Positions 10,107 to 19,867 of a DNA stretch of 64,000 bases are shown one piece after another. A model generated the notes under the pieces. That model ran no database searches, was not told the origin of the DNA, and was given only the letters and a program-made list of their open reading frames with translations. The translations under genes were made by a program, and so were the position numbers. The number at the start of each line of letters is the position of its first letter. Positions within the stretch are counted from its first letter, which is position 1. The stretch is from positions 1 through 64,000 of the forward strand of contig VBWD01000002.1 in assembly GCA_006218055.1 (NCBI GenBank), in the 5' to 3' direction. This stretch comes from Gallionellaceae bacterium (GTDB taxonomy: Bacteria; Pseudomonadota; Gammaproteobacteria; Burkholderiales; Gallionellaceae).

Positions 10107-11084
10107 GTGGAATCAGTTGAGCTCTTGAGGATAGATTTGGCAATCGAACCCGATTTGCAAAATTTTATCGGCTTTCTTATGGAAAGTGTAAGGCGCCTTC
10201 AAGGGAATGCCTTTCGAGCCTCGCTCGCCAGTCTGGAGCTGATTCGACGTTTGCGTGCCGCAGGTGCGTGTTGTGGCCAACCTTTCTCAGTCCGTGTGCA
10301 ACTTCAAAATCAGAGTTTGCGGGTACATTGGAACGAAAAGGAGTTTGCGTTTGCCCCAACTGGCCTCGTCGAACAATCCGTCATCGACCAATTGCGTGAC
10401 TATCTGCGCAAATCTACCGAATCTATCGATCCTGAAATATTGACCCAACGCAATGAGGCGATGGTGCGTCACTTGCATGAGACCCGTGTGAGGACGGAGC
10501 GGGAATTGGGCGAATTACAGTTGACGTTGCAGAACCGTCAGGCTGAGTTGCAGATTTCAATCCGTCAGGCAGAGACGGATCCTCTTACCATGTTGCCAAA
10601 CAGACGTGCGTTTGATGAAAGATTGGGCCAGGCATTTCGTTATACGATGCGCCAAAGAAGTTCGCCGTTGTCCTTAGTGATGTTGGATTTGGATTATTTC
10701 AAGAGCATCAATGACGAACATGGGCATCAGTTTGGTGATGTTTACTTGAATAAAATGGCGCATATTTTGCGCAGTGTGATTCGCGAAGATGTGGACTGCG
10801 CGTTTCGTTTCGGCGGGGATGAATTTGCGATAATAATCCATGCCCACTTCAGTACCGCATGCGAAAAAGCGAGGCAGGTAATACTGAAAATGGACGGTAA
10901 AGTGAGTGTCGGAATAGCGACTATTGATCAGGGCACGCCTGATGATCTAACCCTGGATAGTTTTATTCATCAAGCCGATTCTGCACTTTATGATGCCAAG
11001 CATCGAGCTGTTGTTATTAAATGCAATAGCGGGGATTCGCAGATTTGCGGGGTTCACTGCGAGATGAAAGAGTCACATGCCTGA
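10107..11084 (+). CDS. Diguanylate cyclase (GGDEF) of a stressosome-type operon
   Basis: TDPLTMLPNRRAFDERL...RFGGDEFAIIIHAH; overlaps the next ORF by 8 nt. Confidence 0.93.
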   Translation: MESVELLRIDLAIEPDLQNFIGFLMESVRRLQGNAFRASLASLELIRRLRAAGACCGQPFSVRVQLQNQSLRVHWNEKEFAFAPTGLVEQSVIDQLRDYLRKSTESIDPEILTQRNEAMVRHLHETRVRTERELGELQLTLQNRQAELQISIRQAETDPLTMLPNRRAFDERLGQAFRYTMRQRSSPLSLVMLDLDYFKSINDEHGHQFGDVYLNKMAHILRSVIREDVDCAFRFGGDEFAIIIHAHFSTACEKARQVILKMDGKVSVGIATIDQGTPDDLTLDSFIHQADSALYDAKHRAVVIKCNSGDSQICGVHCEMKESHA

Positions 11085-12120
11085 GATGTTCGACAGCGCT
11101 ATAGATTGCAAGCTGCTATTTAACAATGCGACGCAAAGTGAAAGCTCCTTGATTCTACTGCGATCAAAATTGGTTGCCATCACCCGACGTCTTGGCGTCG
11201 ACACGCTCAAGCAGGAAAACATGCTATTGGTAGCATCCGAGCTAGTCAGTAATAACGTAAAACACGCGGGCGGGCGAGGGTTGGTGCAACTGTGGAAACA
11301 GCCCGGTAATGTATTGGATTTGCTTTCTTTGGACTTCGGTCCGGGAATCGCAAATCTGGCCGTGGCTGAAGAGGATGGTTATTCAACAGCCAGCACGCTG
11401 GGTAAAGGTCTAGGGGCGATTCGCCGTTTGAGTGATGAATCCTACATCTATACGCAGCAGGCACGCACTGGGCAATCAAAAAGATGGACTGGCACGGTGA
11501 TACTTGCACGCTTCTATTTGAAAAGAGAAAACAAAGAGGTGAAATCAGGCTTCAAATTTGGACTCTTTTCACGCTCTTTGTCTGACGAGCGTTACAACGG
11601 GGATCGGATTTACCTGCAAAGGGCAGGGAAAATGCTGCGTTGGTTGCATCTGGACGGATTGGGGCATGGCGAAGAAGCGCAAGCGGCGACAGCTGATCTG
11701 GCGGCTCATTTAATCAATTACGAATCACCTGAAACGATACTGGCTTTGGTAGATAGGCAGCTAGTTAACACGCGTGGTGCGGTCGCTATTACGGGAGAAA
11801 TCGATCTTGCAAAATGCAATTTGCGCATCTCTGGGGTGGGTGATATGAGTGCACATATTTACGACCATGAGCAGATTCAACATGTTGCATTTGCTCCCGG
11901 TATACTGGGGCGGGAGCATCGCTCGGCAACTGTGTTGCAGTCTGACTTTGGGAAAAAGTGCGTCATCGTTACCGCGAGTGATGGCATACGGCGCAACTGG
12001 GATACTGCAAATTTTGCAGGTTTGTTCAATCAGCATCCGCAATTGATTGCTTATACCTTGGGAAATATCATGGGGCGAATTTCGGATGATCAGTCGGTGT
12101 GTGTTTGTACAATAGGTTAA
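11077..12120 (+). CDS. RsbT-like HATPase fused to an RsbX/SpoIIE-type PP2C phosphatase
   Basis: HATPase motifs SELVSNNVKHAGGRG, LDFGPGI, LGKGLGAIRRLSDE; PP2C motifs HLDGLGHGEEA, ISGVGDMSAHIY, VTASDGI. Confidence 0.85.
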   Translation: MPEMFDSAIDCKLLFNNATQSESSLILLRSKLVAITRRLGVDTLKQENMLLVASELVSNNVKHAGGRGLVQLWKQPGNVLDLLSLDFGPGIANLAVAEEDGYSTASTLGKGLGAIRRLSDESYIYTQQARTGQSKRWTGTVILARFYLKRENKEVKSGFKFGLFSRSLSDERYNGDRIYLQRAGKMLRWLHLDGLGHGEEAQAATADLAAHLINYESPETILALVDRQLVNTRGAVAITGEIDLAKCNLRISGVGDMSAHIYDHEQIQHVAFAPGILGREHRSATVLQSDFGKKCVIVTASDGIRRNWDTANFAGLFNQHPQLIAYTLGNIMGRISDDQSVCVCTIG

Positions 12121-12133
12121 ATAGGAGAAAGAA

Positions 12134-13003
12134 ATGGTACAAAAAAAGGAATCCAGCGAAAAGTTAGCAGCTCTGTTTGGCTTGAAAATCGGTAATATTT
12201 CCGCGCAACTTGAAGAAACTGGGAGAGAGTTTTTCTGTGCGGATAATAAATTGATGGATGACGATGAGATTGCCGATCTAAGCGGTGAATTCGTCAATTT
12301 GATATCAGGACTGCTGAATTCAAAGGATCCACTCAAACGAACATCACCCCAGTTTCACGCATTGGAAATATTTTTTTCCGGATTGACGCAGCGCATGCTG
12401 ATGCGTGGCGGTAATGTGGAGGACGTAGTGCGCTATGCGCAGCAATTGCAATACAGTCTGATCTCCGCATTGGAAGGTGATAGCGGCATCACGTTTACCC
12501 AGTCACGCTCAGTGCTGCTGTATTTTGCCCAACTTTTTGACGAGCTGATCATGGCCGTTTTCAGAATCTATCTGAACGAGCGTGAAAATATGCTGAAAGC
12601 GCAGGAGGCGGAGTTGCGCGAAACATCCACTCCAATCACCGAAATTTGGGATGGCGTGTTGACGCTTCCTATCATCGGTACGCTGGATTCTAGCCGCACC
12701 ATGCTGGTCATGGAGGCGTTGCTAAGCCGCATCGCCAAGGATCATGCGCGTGCGGTCGTGATGGACTTGACCGGCGTTAAAAACATTGATTCCCAGGTGT
12801 CGCATCATCTAATTCAGATGGTAAGAGCGGTGCAATTGATGGGTTCCGATGCGATCATCACCGGAATTCATCCGGAAATAGCACGTGCGTTAGTCAGTCT
12901 GAACATTGATCTGAGCGGAGTAACCACCCGCGCAAGCCTGTCTGACGGCTTGAAAGAGGCGTTTTCTCGCATGGGTATTCAGGTCAGTCATAAAGCAAGC
13001 TGA
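12134..13003 (+). CDS. RsbR-like protein (N-terminal sensor region + C-terminal STAS)
   Basis: C-terminal STAS: TPITEIWDGVLTLPIIGTLDSSRTMLVMEALLSRI...VMDLTGVKNIDSQVSHHLIQMVRAVQLMGSDAIITGIHPEIARALVSL. Confidence 0.88.
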   Translation: MVQKKESSEKLAALFGLKIGNISAQLEETGREFFCADNKLMDDDEIADLSGEFVNLISGLLNSKDPLKRTSPQFHALEIFFSGLTQRMLMRGGNVEDVVRYAQQLQYSLISALEGDSGITFTQSRSVLLYFAQLFDELIMAVFRIYLNERENMLKAQEAELRETSTPITEIWDGVLTLPIIGTLDSSRTMLVMEALLSRIAKDHARAVVMDLTGVKNIDSQVSHHLIQMVRAVQLMGSDAIITGIHPEIARALVSLNIDLSGVTTRASLSDGLKEAFSRMGIQVSHKAS

Positions 13004-13338
13004 TGGCTATTCCAGGCTTGCACCTGACGCGTATCGGCAAGGGCAATTATTTGCTCGAGCCGTTACGTAGTATGAACATTCGCGATAAGGGACTGCTGAT
13101 GCAGGAGATTGTCTCGCATGTGCAGCAGGGGCAAGGAACGCATTTGTATTACGACCTGAATGGACTGCCAATCATTGACCAAGTGTATTACGACTGGCTG
13201 GACAAGCTGGCTCGTACTTGTCTGGCAGTGAACATTAAAATGATTTGCATCAATATGCAGCCGACGGCTGCGTTCACATTATCGAGTTTTCTTACCCGTA
13301 AGCCAGTGTTTGAAACTGCGTTGGGTATCCCAGACTAG
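13003..13338 (+). CDS. RsbS-like single-domain STAS protein (divergent)
   Basis: AIPGLHLTRIGKGNYLLEPLRSMNIRDK...LYYDLNGLPIIDQVYYDWL; start codon overlaps the RsbR stop region. Confidence 0.65.
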   Translation: MAIPGLHLTRIGKGNYLLEPLRSMNIRDKGLLMQEIVSHVQQGQGTHLYYDLNGLPIIDQVYYDWLDKLARTCLAVNIKMICINMQPTAAFTLSSFLTRKPVFETALGIPD

Positions 13339-13552
13339 TTCTTGTTACTCAAACGAGTTGGAATCTTTAATACGGTTTTCTGAGTTTTCCCTGAGGAATC
13401 GCTACCGGTGAATTCAACTGTGAAGTGCAATTTTCGTAAGCGAATTTAGGTTGCGAGCTAATTTCGTTTTAGCAAACCCCAAAAACTTTGTGCGACCGCT
13501 TCGGTTAGTAGCAGCCATTAATGATTCACCTCCTCGCACTACGAATAACGCA

Positions 13553-13996
13553 ATGCAAATCCTCATCGACGCCGACGCCTGCCCCAAGGTCATCAAAGAC
13601 ATCCTCTTCCGCGCTGCGGAAAGGCGACAGATTCAAACCACGCTGGTGGCGAACAAGTTGTTGCACTGCCCTCCCTCGCCTTTCATCCGCGCGCTGCAAG
13701 TGCCTTCCGGTTTCGATGTGGCGGACAACAAGATCGTGGAGATGACGCAGGTGGGTGATCTGGTCATCACGGCGGACATCCCACTTGCGGCGCAGGTCAT
13801 CGAAAAAGGTGGGCATGTGTTGAATCCGCGCGGGGAGTTCTACACCAAGGACACTATCCAAGAGCGGCTGACGATGCGCAATTTCATGGAGAACTTGCGC
13901 GGAAGTGGTGTGGAAACGGGCGGGCCGCCTGTGTTCAATCAGCGCGACCAGCAGACGTTTGCGAACCAGTTGGATAAGTTCCTAGCAAAACGCTGA
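13553..13996 (+). CDS. YaiI/YqxD family (DUF188) protein
   Basis: [25 protein letters not shown]...[43 protein letters not shown]; start moved to internal ATG. Confidence 0.92.
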   Translation: MQILIDADACPKVIKDILFRAAERRQIQTTLVANKLLHCPPSPFIRALQVPSGFDVADNKIVEMTQVGDLVITADIPLAAQVIEKGGHVLNPRGEFYTKDTIQERLTMRNFMENLRGSGVETGGPPVFNQRDQQTFANQLDKFLAKR

Positions 13997-14010
13997 ACAA
14001 TTCTGATTTT

Positions 14011-14099
14011 CTCCCTCGCCCTTTGGGAGAGGGCCGGGGTGAGGGCAATACTTCAACGAGTGCTCCCTCACCCTAACCCTCTCCCACGGGGCGAGGGGA
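14011..14099. repeat. Paired palindromic CCCTCTCCC repeat, intergenic
   Basis: ctccctcgccctttgggagagggccggggtgaggg ... ctccctcaccctaaccctctcccacggggcgagggg. Confidence 0.85.
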
Positions 14100-14134
14100 T
14101 TGACTCGGTACCTACTTAACGTGACTCGAACTCA

Positions 14135-15280
14135 ATGACAACAGGCATTCACAAGCACGCAACGATGAAGATTCCCAAAGGCATCTGGGTGTTGGGCTTC
14201 GTCAGCCTGCTAATGGATGTGTCGTCGGAGATGATCCACAGTCTGTTGCCCTTGTTCATGGTGACGGTGTTGGGCGCGAGTGCACTGACCATTGGCGTGA
14301 TCGAAGGCATCGCGGAATCGACTGCGCTGTTGGTGAAGGTGTTCTCCGGTGTGCTGAGCGATTACCTTGGCAAGCGTAAAGGGTTGGCGGTGTTCGGCTA
14401 CGCATTGGGTGCGCTGACCAAACCGATGTTCGCTATGGCTTCCGGCGTGGGCATGGTGTTCGGTGCGCGCTTCCTCGACCGCATCGGCAAAGGTATTCGC
14501 GGGGCGCCGCGCGATGCTTTGCTTTCCGAGATCGCCCCTGCGGAGATTCGCGGTGCGGCATTCGGTCTGCGCCAGTCGCTGGATACGGTGGGTGCGTTCC
14601 TCGGGCCGCTGATCGGTGTCGCTCTGATGCTGTTATGGGCGAACGATTTCCGCGCGGTATTCTGGGTGGCGGTGATCCCCGCTGTATTGGCCGTGGTCTT
14701 GCTGATATTCGGCGTGCGCGAACCGGAAAGAATGGAAGCTCACCAGCCGATCAATCCGATCAGCCGCGAGAATCTGCAACGTCTGGGCGCGGCGTATTGG
14801 TGGCTGGTCGGTATCGGAGCGGTGTTCACTCTGGCGCGCTTCAGCGAAGCGTTCCTCGTGCTGCGCGCCGCACAGGGCGGCATCGCTATCGCCTTGGTGC
14901 CGCTGGTGATGGTGGCGATGAATGTGATCTACGCCGCATCCGCTTATCCGTTCGGCAAACTCTCCGACAGCATGAGCCACACCAAGTTGTTGGCCCTCGG
15001 GTTGGCCGTGTTGATCGCTGCCGATCTGGTGCTGGCGACCGACGACCACTGGACGACGGTATTGCTCGGCGTGGCGCTGTGGGGAGTACATATGGGCATT
15101 ACACAGGGTTTGCTGGCACGCATGGTGGCCGACGTGACGCCCGCCGATCTGCGCGGTACTGTGTTGGCGGGGTTGCTGTGGGACAGGCTAGGTGCTGCGT
15201 TCACTTTTTACGCAGGCGCGACGTTCTGCGTGATTGCCGCGTTCGGTCTGCTGTGGCGGCCTGCCACCACGGAGAGATAA
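14135..15280 (+). CDS. MFS transporter
   Basis: 12-TM pattern; GVLSDYLGKRKGLAVFGYALGALTKPMFA; FLDRIGKGIRGAPRDALLSE. Confidence 0.92.
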   Translation: MTTGIHKHATMKIPKGIWVLGFVSLLMDVSSEMIHSLLPLFMVTVLGASALTIGVIEGIAESTALLVKVFSGVLSDYLGKRKGLAVFGYALGALTKPMFAMASGVGMVFGARFLDRIGKGIRGAPRDALLSEIAPAEIRGAAFGLRQSLDTVGAFLGPLIGVALMLLWANDFRAVFWVAVIPAVLAVVLLIFGVREPERMEAHQPINPISRENLQRLGAAYWWLVGIGAVFTLARFSEAFLVLRAAQGGIAIALVPLVMVAMNVIYAASAYPFGKLSDSMSHTKLLALGLAVLIAADLVLATDDHWTTVLLGVALWGVHMGITQGLLARMVADVTPADLRGTVLAGLLWDRLGAAFTFYAGATFCVIAAFGLLWRPATTER

Positions 15281-15288
15281 GCCAGTCC

Positions 15289-15480
15289 TCAGCTTTTCTT
15301 ATCTTGCCGTTTTTGTACTTCGCTGCGCTGCTTCCACGTCGAGAAACACTCTAGTCCGCAGAAGTGTGCCACGTAGTCTTCCGCTTCAAAACGATTGGCT
15401 TCGGAGAGCGGAATCTCTTTTTGGCAGACCTCGCAGGAGATCGTTGCGTTTTCCGGGAGAGGATGGGGATGGGTAGTCAT
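15289..15480 (-). CDS. DUF3330-like zinc-binding small protein
   Basis: ISCEVCQKEIPLSEANRFEAEDYVAHFCGLECFSTW; Cys-rich; start moved to MTTHPHP. Confidence 0.75.
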   Translation of the reverse strand: MTTHPHPLPENATISCEVCQKEIPLSEANRFEAEDYVAHFCGLECFSTWKQRSEVQKRQDKKS

Positions 15481-15586
15481 GGCACACCTCCTTTTAAGGC
15501 GTTGACGTTCCATCAGGCTATTCCTGTTCGGTGTGGGCCGCAAGCGATATAAAACGACTTTCAACGCCCCTGCTACGATGCGCCGT

Positions 15587-16789
15587 TCACATCATTGCGT
15601 AGCGTTTCTTCGCTTCTACCGCTTTGACGATATAACCGCGCGTCTCTTCGTACGGTAGCTTGGTACGCAGCGCGTCGTACACCTCATCCGGTCGCATAGA
15701 GTTGATCTTGTCCAAGGCGTCAGGTTGGCGCGCCTTTCCGGTGAGTGTGCTGAACGCACGGAACACGTTGCTGGGGCCGGTGTTGTAGGCGGCGATGGCG
15801 CAGTATTCACGCGACACCGGATTCTGTATCTGGCGCAACGGACTGTCGTTGAGCAACACACCTAGATAGGTTGAACCCAACTCGATGTTGTTCTCCGCAT
15901 CGAACAGGTATTCCTTGCTCGGCGACACATCCTCGCCCTTGGCTTTGCGATAGGCCTCACGTCCGCCGCTGGTGGGCACCAGTTGCATCATGCCGTAAGC
16001 GGGTGCGCTGGAGACGGCATAGGGATTGAACGAGCTTTCGATCTTGATGATGGCGAAGATGAGGCTGCGACTGACGGTGGTGTTCTCGGAATTCTTGCGC
16101 ACGGTGGCGGCGTATTGCACCGCACGTTTGTCGAGATGCGAATTGACCATGCTCATCTGCACGTAGATGACGTTCTTGCTCACGCCGTTGGCATCTATGG
16201 TGCGACGCTTCATCTGATTGGTGACGAGGTAGTCGGCGTAACGCTCCACATCCTCGCGCGACTTCAGCACGGTGCTGTTCTGATCCACCACCATCTCTTG
16301 CAGATAGGGTTTGCCTGTCAGCGTGATCTCTTTGTCGGAGAACAGATCGACCGCACCCGGATCGTCCGGTGTGAGCAAGGCGACCACCGCCGCGTTGCGC
16401 AACTTGTCTTTCGCTTTGTCTTCGTCCAGATGTTCGATGAGGATGCTGCCCGCGTCGTAATCCACCACCACGCGGTTCTTGTAGTTCTCGGTGTACTTCA
16501 CGTAACGGGTGCGGCTAGGCAGCGTGCCGGACTCGCGCTTGCCCCACTTCGCGCCGCTCTCCTTCTGCACATTGCCCATCAGGCGGTTGAATTCATTCTT
16601 CGCTTTGGTGAGGTCGGCAAGGATGAGTTCGGGATTGTATTTGTAGGAATTGACACGGCTTTGCGCCATGCCTTTCAGTGCTTGTTCAGGATTCTTTGCG
16701 AGTGCCACCTGCATCATCTGCTTGGTGGTACAGGCGGGTAGGCAGAGGATGCCTGCGGTGAGTATCAGTAGCAGAAGCTTGCGGTTCAT
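15587..16789 (-). CDS. MltC-like membrane-bound lytic murein transglycosylase (lipoprotein)
   Basis: Lipobox LCLPAC; SLT domain SLIFAIIKIESSFNPYAVSSAPAYGMMQLVPTSGGREAYRK...YCAIAAYNTGPSNVFRAF. Confidence 0.9.
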   Translation of the reverse strand: MNRKLLLLILTAGILCLPACTTKQMMQVALAKNPEQALKGMAQSRVNSYKYNPELILADLTKAKNEFNRLMGNVQKESGAKWGKRESGTLPSRTRYVKYTENYKNRVVVDYDAGSILIEHLDEDKAKDKLRNAAVVALLTPDDPGAVDLFSDKEITLTGKPYLQEMVVDQNSTVLKSREDVERYADYLVTNQMKRRTIDANGVSKNVIYVQMSMVNSHLDKRAVQYAATVRKNSENTTVSRSLIFAIIKIESSFNPYAVSSAPAYGMMQLVPTSGGREAYRKAKGEDVSPSKEYLFDAENNIELGSTYLGVLLNDSPLRQIQNPVSREYCAIAAYNTGPSNVFRAFSTLTGKARQPDALDKINSMRPDEVYDALRTKLPYEETRGYIVKAVEAKKRYAMM

Positions 16790-16822
16790 TTACTTTCCTC
16801 CTCTACTTCGTCATTCCCAAAA

Positions 16823-16900
16823 GCTCCCTCATCCCACCCTTCTCCCAGTGGGAGAAGGAGCTTTTCCTCCTCTCCCTCTGGGAGAGGATTGAGGTGAGGG
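16823..16900. repeat. Paired palindromic CCCTCTCCC repeat, intergenic
   Basis: gctccctcatcccacccttctcccagtgggagaagg ... cctctccctctgggagaggattgaggtgaggg. Confidence 0.8.
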
Positions 16901-16908
16901 TAAAAACC

Positions 16909-18807
16909 TTAACGCCCCTCCAACGCCTCCCAGCGAGCCATCAGGGTGAGCAATTCGTCTTCTATCTCACTTGCGCGTTGCTGCAACTGTTTCGCATGGG
17001 CCGGATTATCGCGATACAACGCGCCCGAGCCAAGTGCCGCCACGATGTCTTCTTGTTCACGTTCCAACACTTCGATGCGCTGCGGCATCTCGTCCAGTTC
17101 TTTTTGTTCTTTGAAGCTTAGCTTGGCAGATGACTTAGGCTTGCTCGGCTCGGCCTTGGCGACTGGCTTCGCTTGCACGGGCGCGGCTGCTTTCTGGCTG
17201 GCTTCGAATTTCTTCACACGCACCCAGTCTTCGTAGCCGCCCACGTATTCCATCAGCTTGCCATCGCCTTCGAATGCGATGACCTGCGTCACCACGTTGT
17301 CGAGGAAGGCACGGTCATGGCTCACGAGGAACAGCGTACCGTCGTATTGATCCAGCATCTCTTCCAGCAACTCCAGCGTCTCGATGTCGAGGTCGTTGGT
17401 CGGTTCGTCCAGCACCAGCACGTTGGCTGGACGGGTGAACAATCGTGCCAGCAGCAAGCGGTTACGCTCGCCACCGCTCAACGATTTAACAGGTGAACGT
17501 GCGCGCTCCGGTGCGAACAGGAAATCGCCGAGGTAGCTGATGACGTGTTTCTTTTGTCCGCCGATCTCGATGAAATCCGAACCTTGGCTGATGGTGTCGG
17601 CGAGTGTGGCATTGTCGTCTAGCTGCGCACGCAACTGGTCAAAGTAGGCCACGCTCAACTTCGTGCCCAGATTCACGGTGCCGCTATCAGGCGTCGCTTC
17701 GCCTAGGATGATCTTGAGCAAAGTACTCTTACCCGCACCGTTGGGGCCGAGCAGGCCGATCTTGTCCCCGCGTTGGATGCGGCAGGAGAAATCGTTGATG
17801 ACTTTGCGTGTGCCGAAAGATTTGCTGACGTTCTCCAGTTCCGCCACCAACTTGCCGGAGCGGTCGCCCTTGTCCAGATTCATCTCGACCCTGCCCACCT
17901 TCTCACGGCGTGCAGCACGTTCCAAACGCAGATGCTCCAAACGCAACACACGGCCTTCGTTACGCGTACGGCGCGCCTTCACACCTTGGCGAATCCACAC
18001 CTCTTCCTGCGCCAGCACCTTGTCGAACTTGGCATTCACCACCGCCTCATCCGCCAACATGCGCTCTTTTATCTTTTGGTAGGCCTCGAAATTCCCGGGG
18101 AAGCTGGCCAACTGACCGCGATCCAATTCCACGATGCGCGTCACCACGTTGTCGAGGAACTTACGGTCATGGGTGACCAGTAACACGCTGCCACGAAAAT
18201 CTTTCAGCAATCCTTCCAGCCATTCGATGGAAGCGAAATCTAAATGGTTGGTTGGCTCGTCGAGGATGAGCACTTCCGGCTCGGCCACTAGTGCTTGCGC
18301 CAAGGCCACACGTTTGCGCACACCACCGGAGAGCGAACCCACCAAGGCTTCCGGGTCAAGCTCAAGACGTTGAATGGCTGTCTCGATGCGCGCCTGCACC
18401 GCCCAACCGTTCTGCGCTTCGAGCGCAGTTTGCAGCGGCTGCATCTCTTCCAACAGCTTTTCAAAATCCGCATCCGGCTCACCCAGCTGATGCGAGAGGT
18501 GATGGTAGGCTGTGATGAGCTTGTACAGTGCCCCCAAGCCGCGCGCCACTTCGTCATACACCGTGGCCTTCGCATCCAGCACCGGCTCCTGGCTCACGTA
18601 GCAGATACGCGCGGTAGGTTGCCGCCACAGTGTGCCGTCGTCCAGCTTCGCTTCGCCTGCCAACACCTTGAGCAGGCTGGACTTACCCCCGCCGTTGCGC
18701 CCGATGAGGCCGACACGTTCGCCCTCATCAAGTTGAAAATCCACATGATCCAACAGGGCGACGTGACCAAAGGCCAGCGCCGCTTTATCCAACGTGATGT
18801 AAGGCAT
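16909..18807 (-). CDS. ABC-F family ATPase (Uup-like)
   Basis: Two ABC cassettes: GRNGGGKSSLLKVLAG / LSGGVRKRVALAQALVAEPEVLILDEPTNHLD and GPNGAGKSTLLKIILG / LSGGERNRLLLARLFTRPANVLVLDEPTNDLD; C-terminal coiled coil. Confidence 0.95.
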   Translation of the reverse strand: MPYITLDKAALAFGHVALLDHVDFQLDEGERVGLIGRNGGGKSSLLKVLAGEAKLDDGTLWRQPTARICYVSQEPVLDAKATVYDEVARGLGALYKLITAYHHLSHQLGEPDADFEKLLEEMQPLQTALEAQNGWAVQARIETAIQRLELDPEALVGSLSGGVRKRVALAQALVAEPEVLILDEPTNHLDFASIEWLEGLLKDFRGSVLLVTHDRKFLDNVVTRIVELDRGQLASFPGNFEAYQKIKERMLADEAVVNAKFDKVLAQEEVWIRQGVKARRTRNEGRVLRLEHLRLERAARREKVGRVEMNLDKGDRSGKLVAELENVSKSFGTRKVINDFSCRIQRGDKIGLLGPNGAGKSTLLKIILGEATPDSGTVNLGTKLSVAYFDQLRAQLDDNATLADTISQGSDFIEIGGQKKHVISYLGDFLFAPERARSPVKSLSGGERNRLLLARLFTRPANVLVLDEPTNDLDIETLELLEEMLDQYDGTLFLVSHDRAFLDNVVTQVIAFEGDGKLMEYVGGYEDWVRVKKFEASQKAAAPVQAKPVAKAEPSKPKSSAKLSFKEQKELDEMPQRIEVLEREQEDIVAALGSGALYRDNPAHAKQLQQRASEIEDELLTLMARWEALEGR

Positions 18808-19260
18808 TTAGTTCTTCTTTTCTTGCAGACGCATTGACGATTGATAGATGAATGAGAAACCCACGGCGAAGAATCCCATGCAGAGATAACCGAACGCGGT
18901 GGTGAATTTATTCAAGACGAGATGGGTGTTGTAGTCAGATATGGTGGTCGCGAACATCTGGAACACGAACAGGCTCAGCGCCAGCATGTTGCCGATCAAC
19001 ACCAGACGATGTCCGAAGAGATAATCCTTCTCGCCAGGAGTACCTTCGGGAGGCAAACTCTTGCGAAAATACAGCACCGCAAACACCGCCGTGAACAAAA
19101 ACAGCGTACCCACGATACGGCTAGGCACATCGCCTTCCACTGCGGGCACACCCAACAGCTTCAGCGATATCTCACCCGTTGCCGCCACCCAACCCATGAA
19201 TAGGGTGTTCACCATGAAGAACCATGCTGCGAATATATTTACCTTTGGATACTTCATCAC
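18808..19260 (-). CDS. Hypothetical four-TM membrane protein
   Basis: Hydrophobic helices; stop-start arrangement with the upstream peroxiredoxin gene. Confidence 0.7.
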   Translation of the reverse strand: MMKYPKVNIFAAWFFMVNTLFMGWVAATGEISLKLLGVPAVEGDVPSRIVGTLFLFTAVFAVLYFRKSLPPEGTPGEKDYLFGHRLVLIGNMLALSLFVFQMFATTISDYNTHLVLNKFTTAFGYLCMGFFAVGFSFIYQSSMRLQEKKN

Positions 19261-19796
19261 TGCCCCTTCGTTGATAACTGTTTCAAATCTTCGATGATCT
19301 CGGTCGAATGTCTCGACGTCTCCACCTTTTGATAAACCTTTGCCACCTTGCCCTGAGTGTCGATCAAGAACGTATAACGCTTGGCGATCTTGAACACGCC
19401 CAGATCCAGCAACGCACCATAACGTGCCGCCACCTCGGCTGACTTGTCCGCCAGCAGCGGGAACGGCAGATGATACTTCTTGGCGAACTCGGCATGGCTC
19501 GCCCCATCGTCCACGCTGATTCCCACCACCTGCGCCCCCAACTTGGTGAGCTTGCTCAAGTCATCGCGGAAGGCGCATGCCTCCTGCGTACAACCCGGCG
19601 TGTCGTCCTTGGGATAGAAGTACAACACCAGCCACTTCCCCGCAAAATCCTTGAGCTGGTGTGACTCACCATTCTGATCCTTCAGATCAAAATCGGGAGC
19701 AGCATCGCCCACTTTCGGCAACTCCCCCGCACGCGCCATCTGGCTCACCAGCAAAGCCACGGCAGCGATCAGACCGAACAAGATCAACCATTTCAT
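19257..19796 (-). CDS. Peroxiredoxin (Bcp/AhpC-TSA family), membrane-anchored or exported
   Basis: GDAAPDFDLKDQNGESHQLKDFAGKWLVLYFYPKDDTPGCTQEACAFRDD. Confidence 0.94.
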   Translation of the reverse strand: MKWLILFGLIAAVALLVSQMARAGELPKVGDAAPDFDLKDQNGESHQLKDFAGKWLVLYFYPKDDTPGCTQEACAFRDDLSKLTKLGAQVVGISVDDGASHAEFAKKYHLPFPLLADKSAEVAARYGALLDLGVFKIAKRYTFLIDTQGKVAKVYQKVETSRHSTEIIEDLKQLSTKGQ

Positions 19797-19867
19797 ATCG
19801 TCCTCCTTGCCCCTCAGCGGGGGTGGGATTTTACGTTAGAATGCGCGCCGCATCGCGCACATCCGCT

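Noticed and set aside
10107-13338. Defence or toxin-antitoxin island
   Set aside because: Domains fit a stressosome/c-di-GMP module; no nuclease, methylase or TA-like genes seen here or elsewhere in the window
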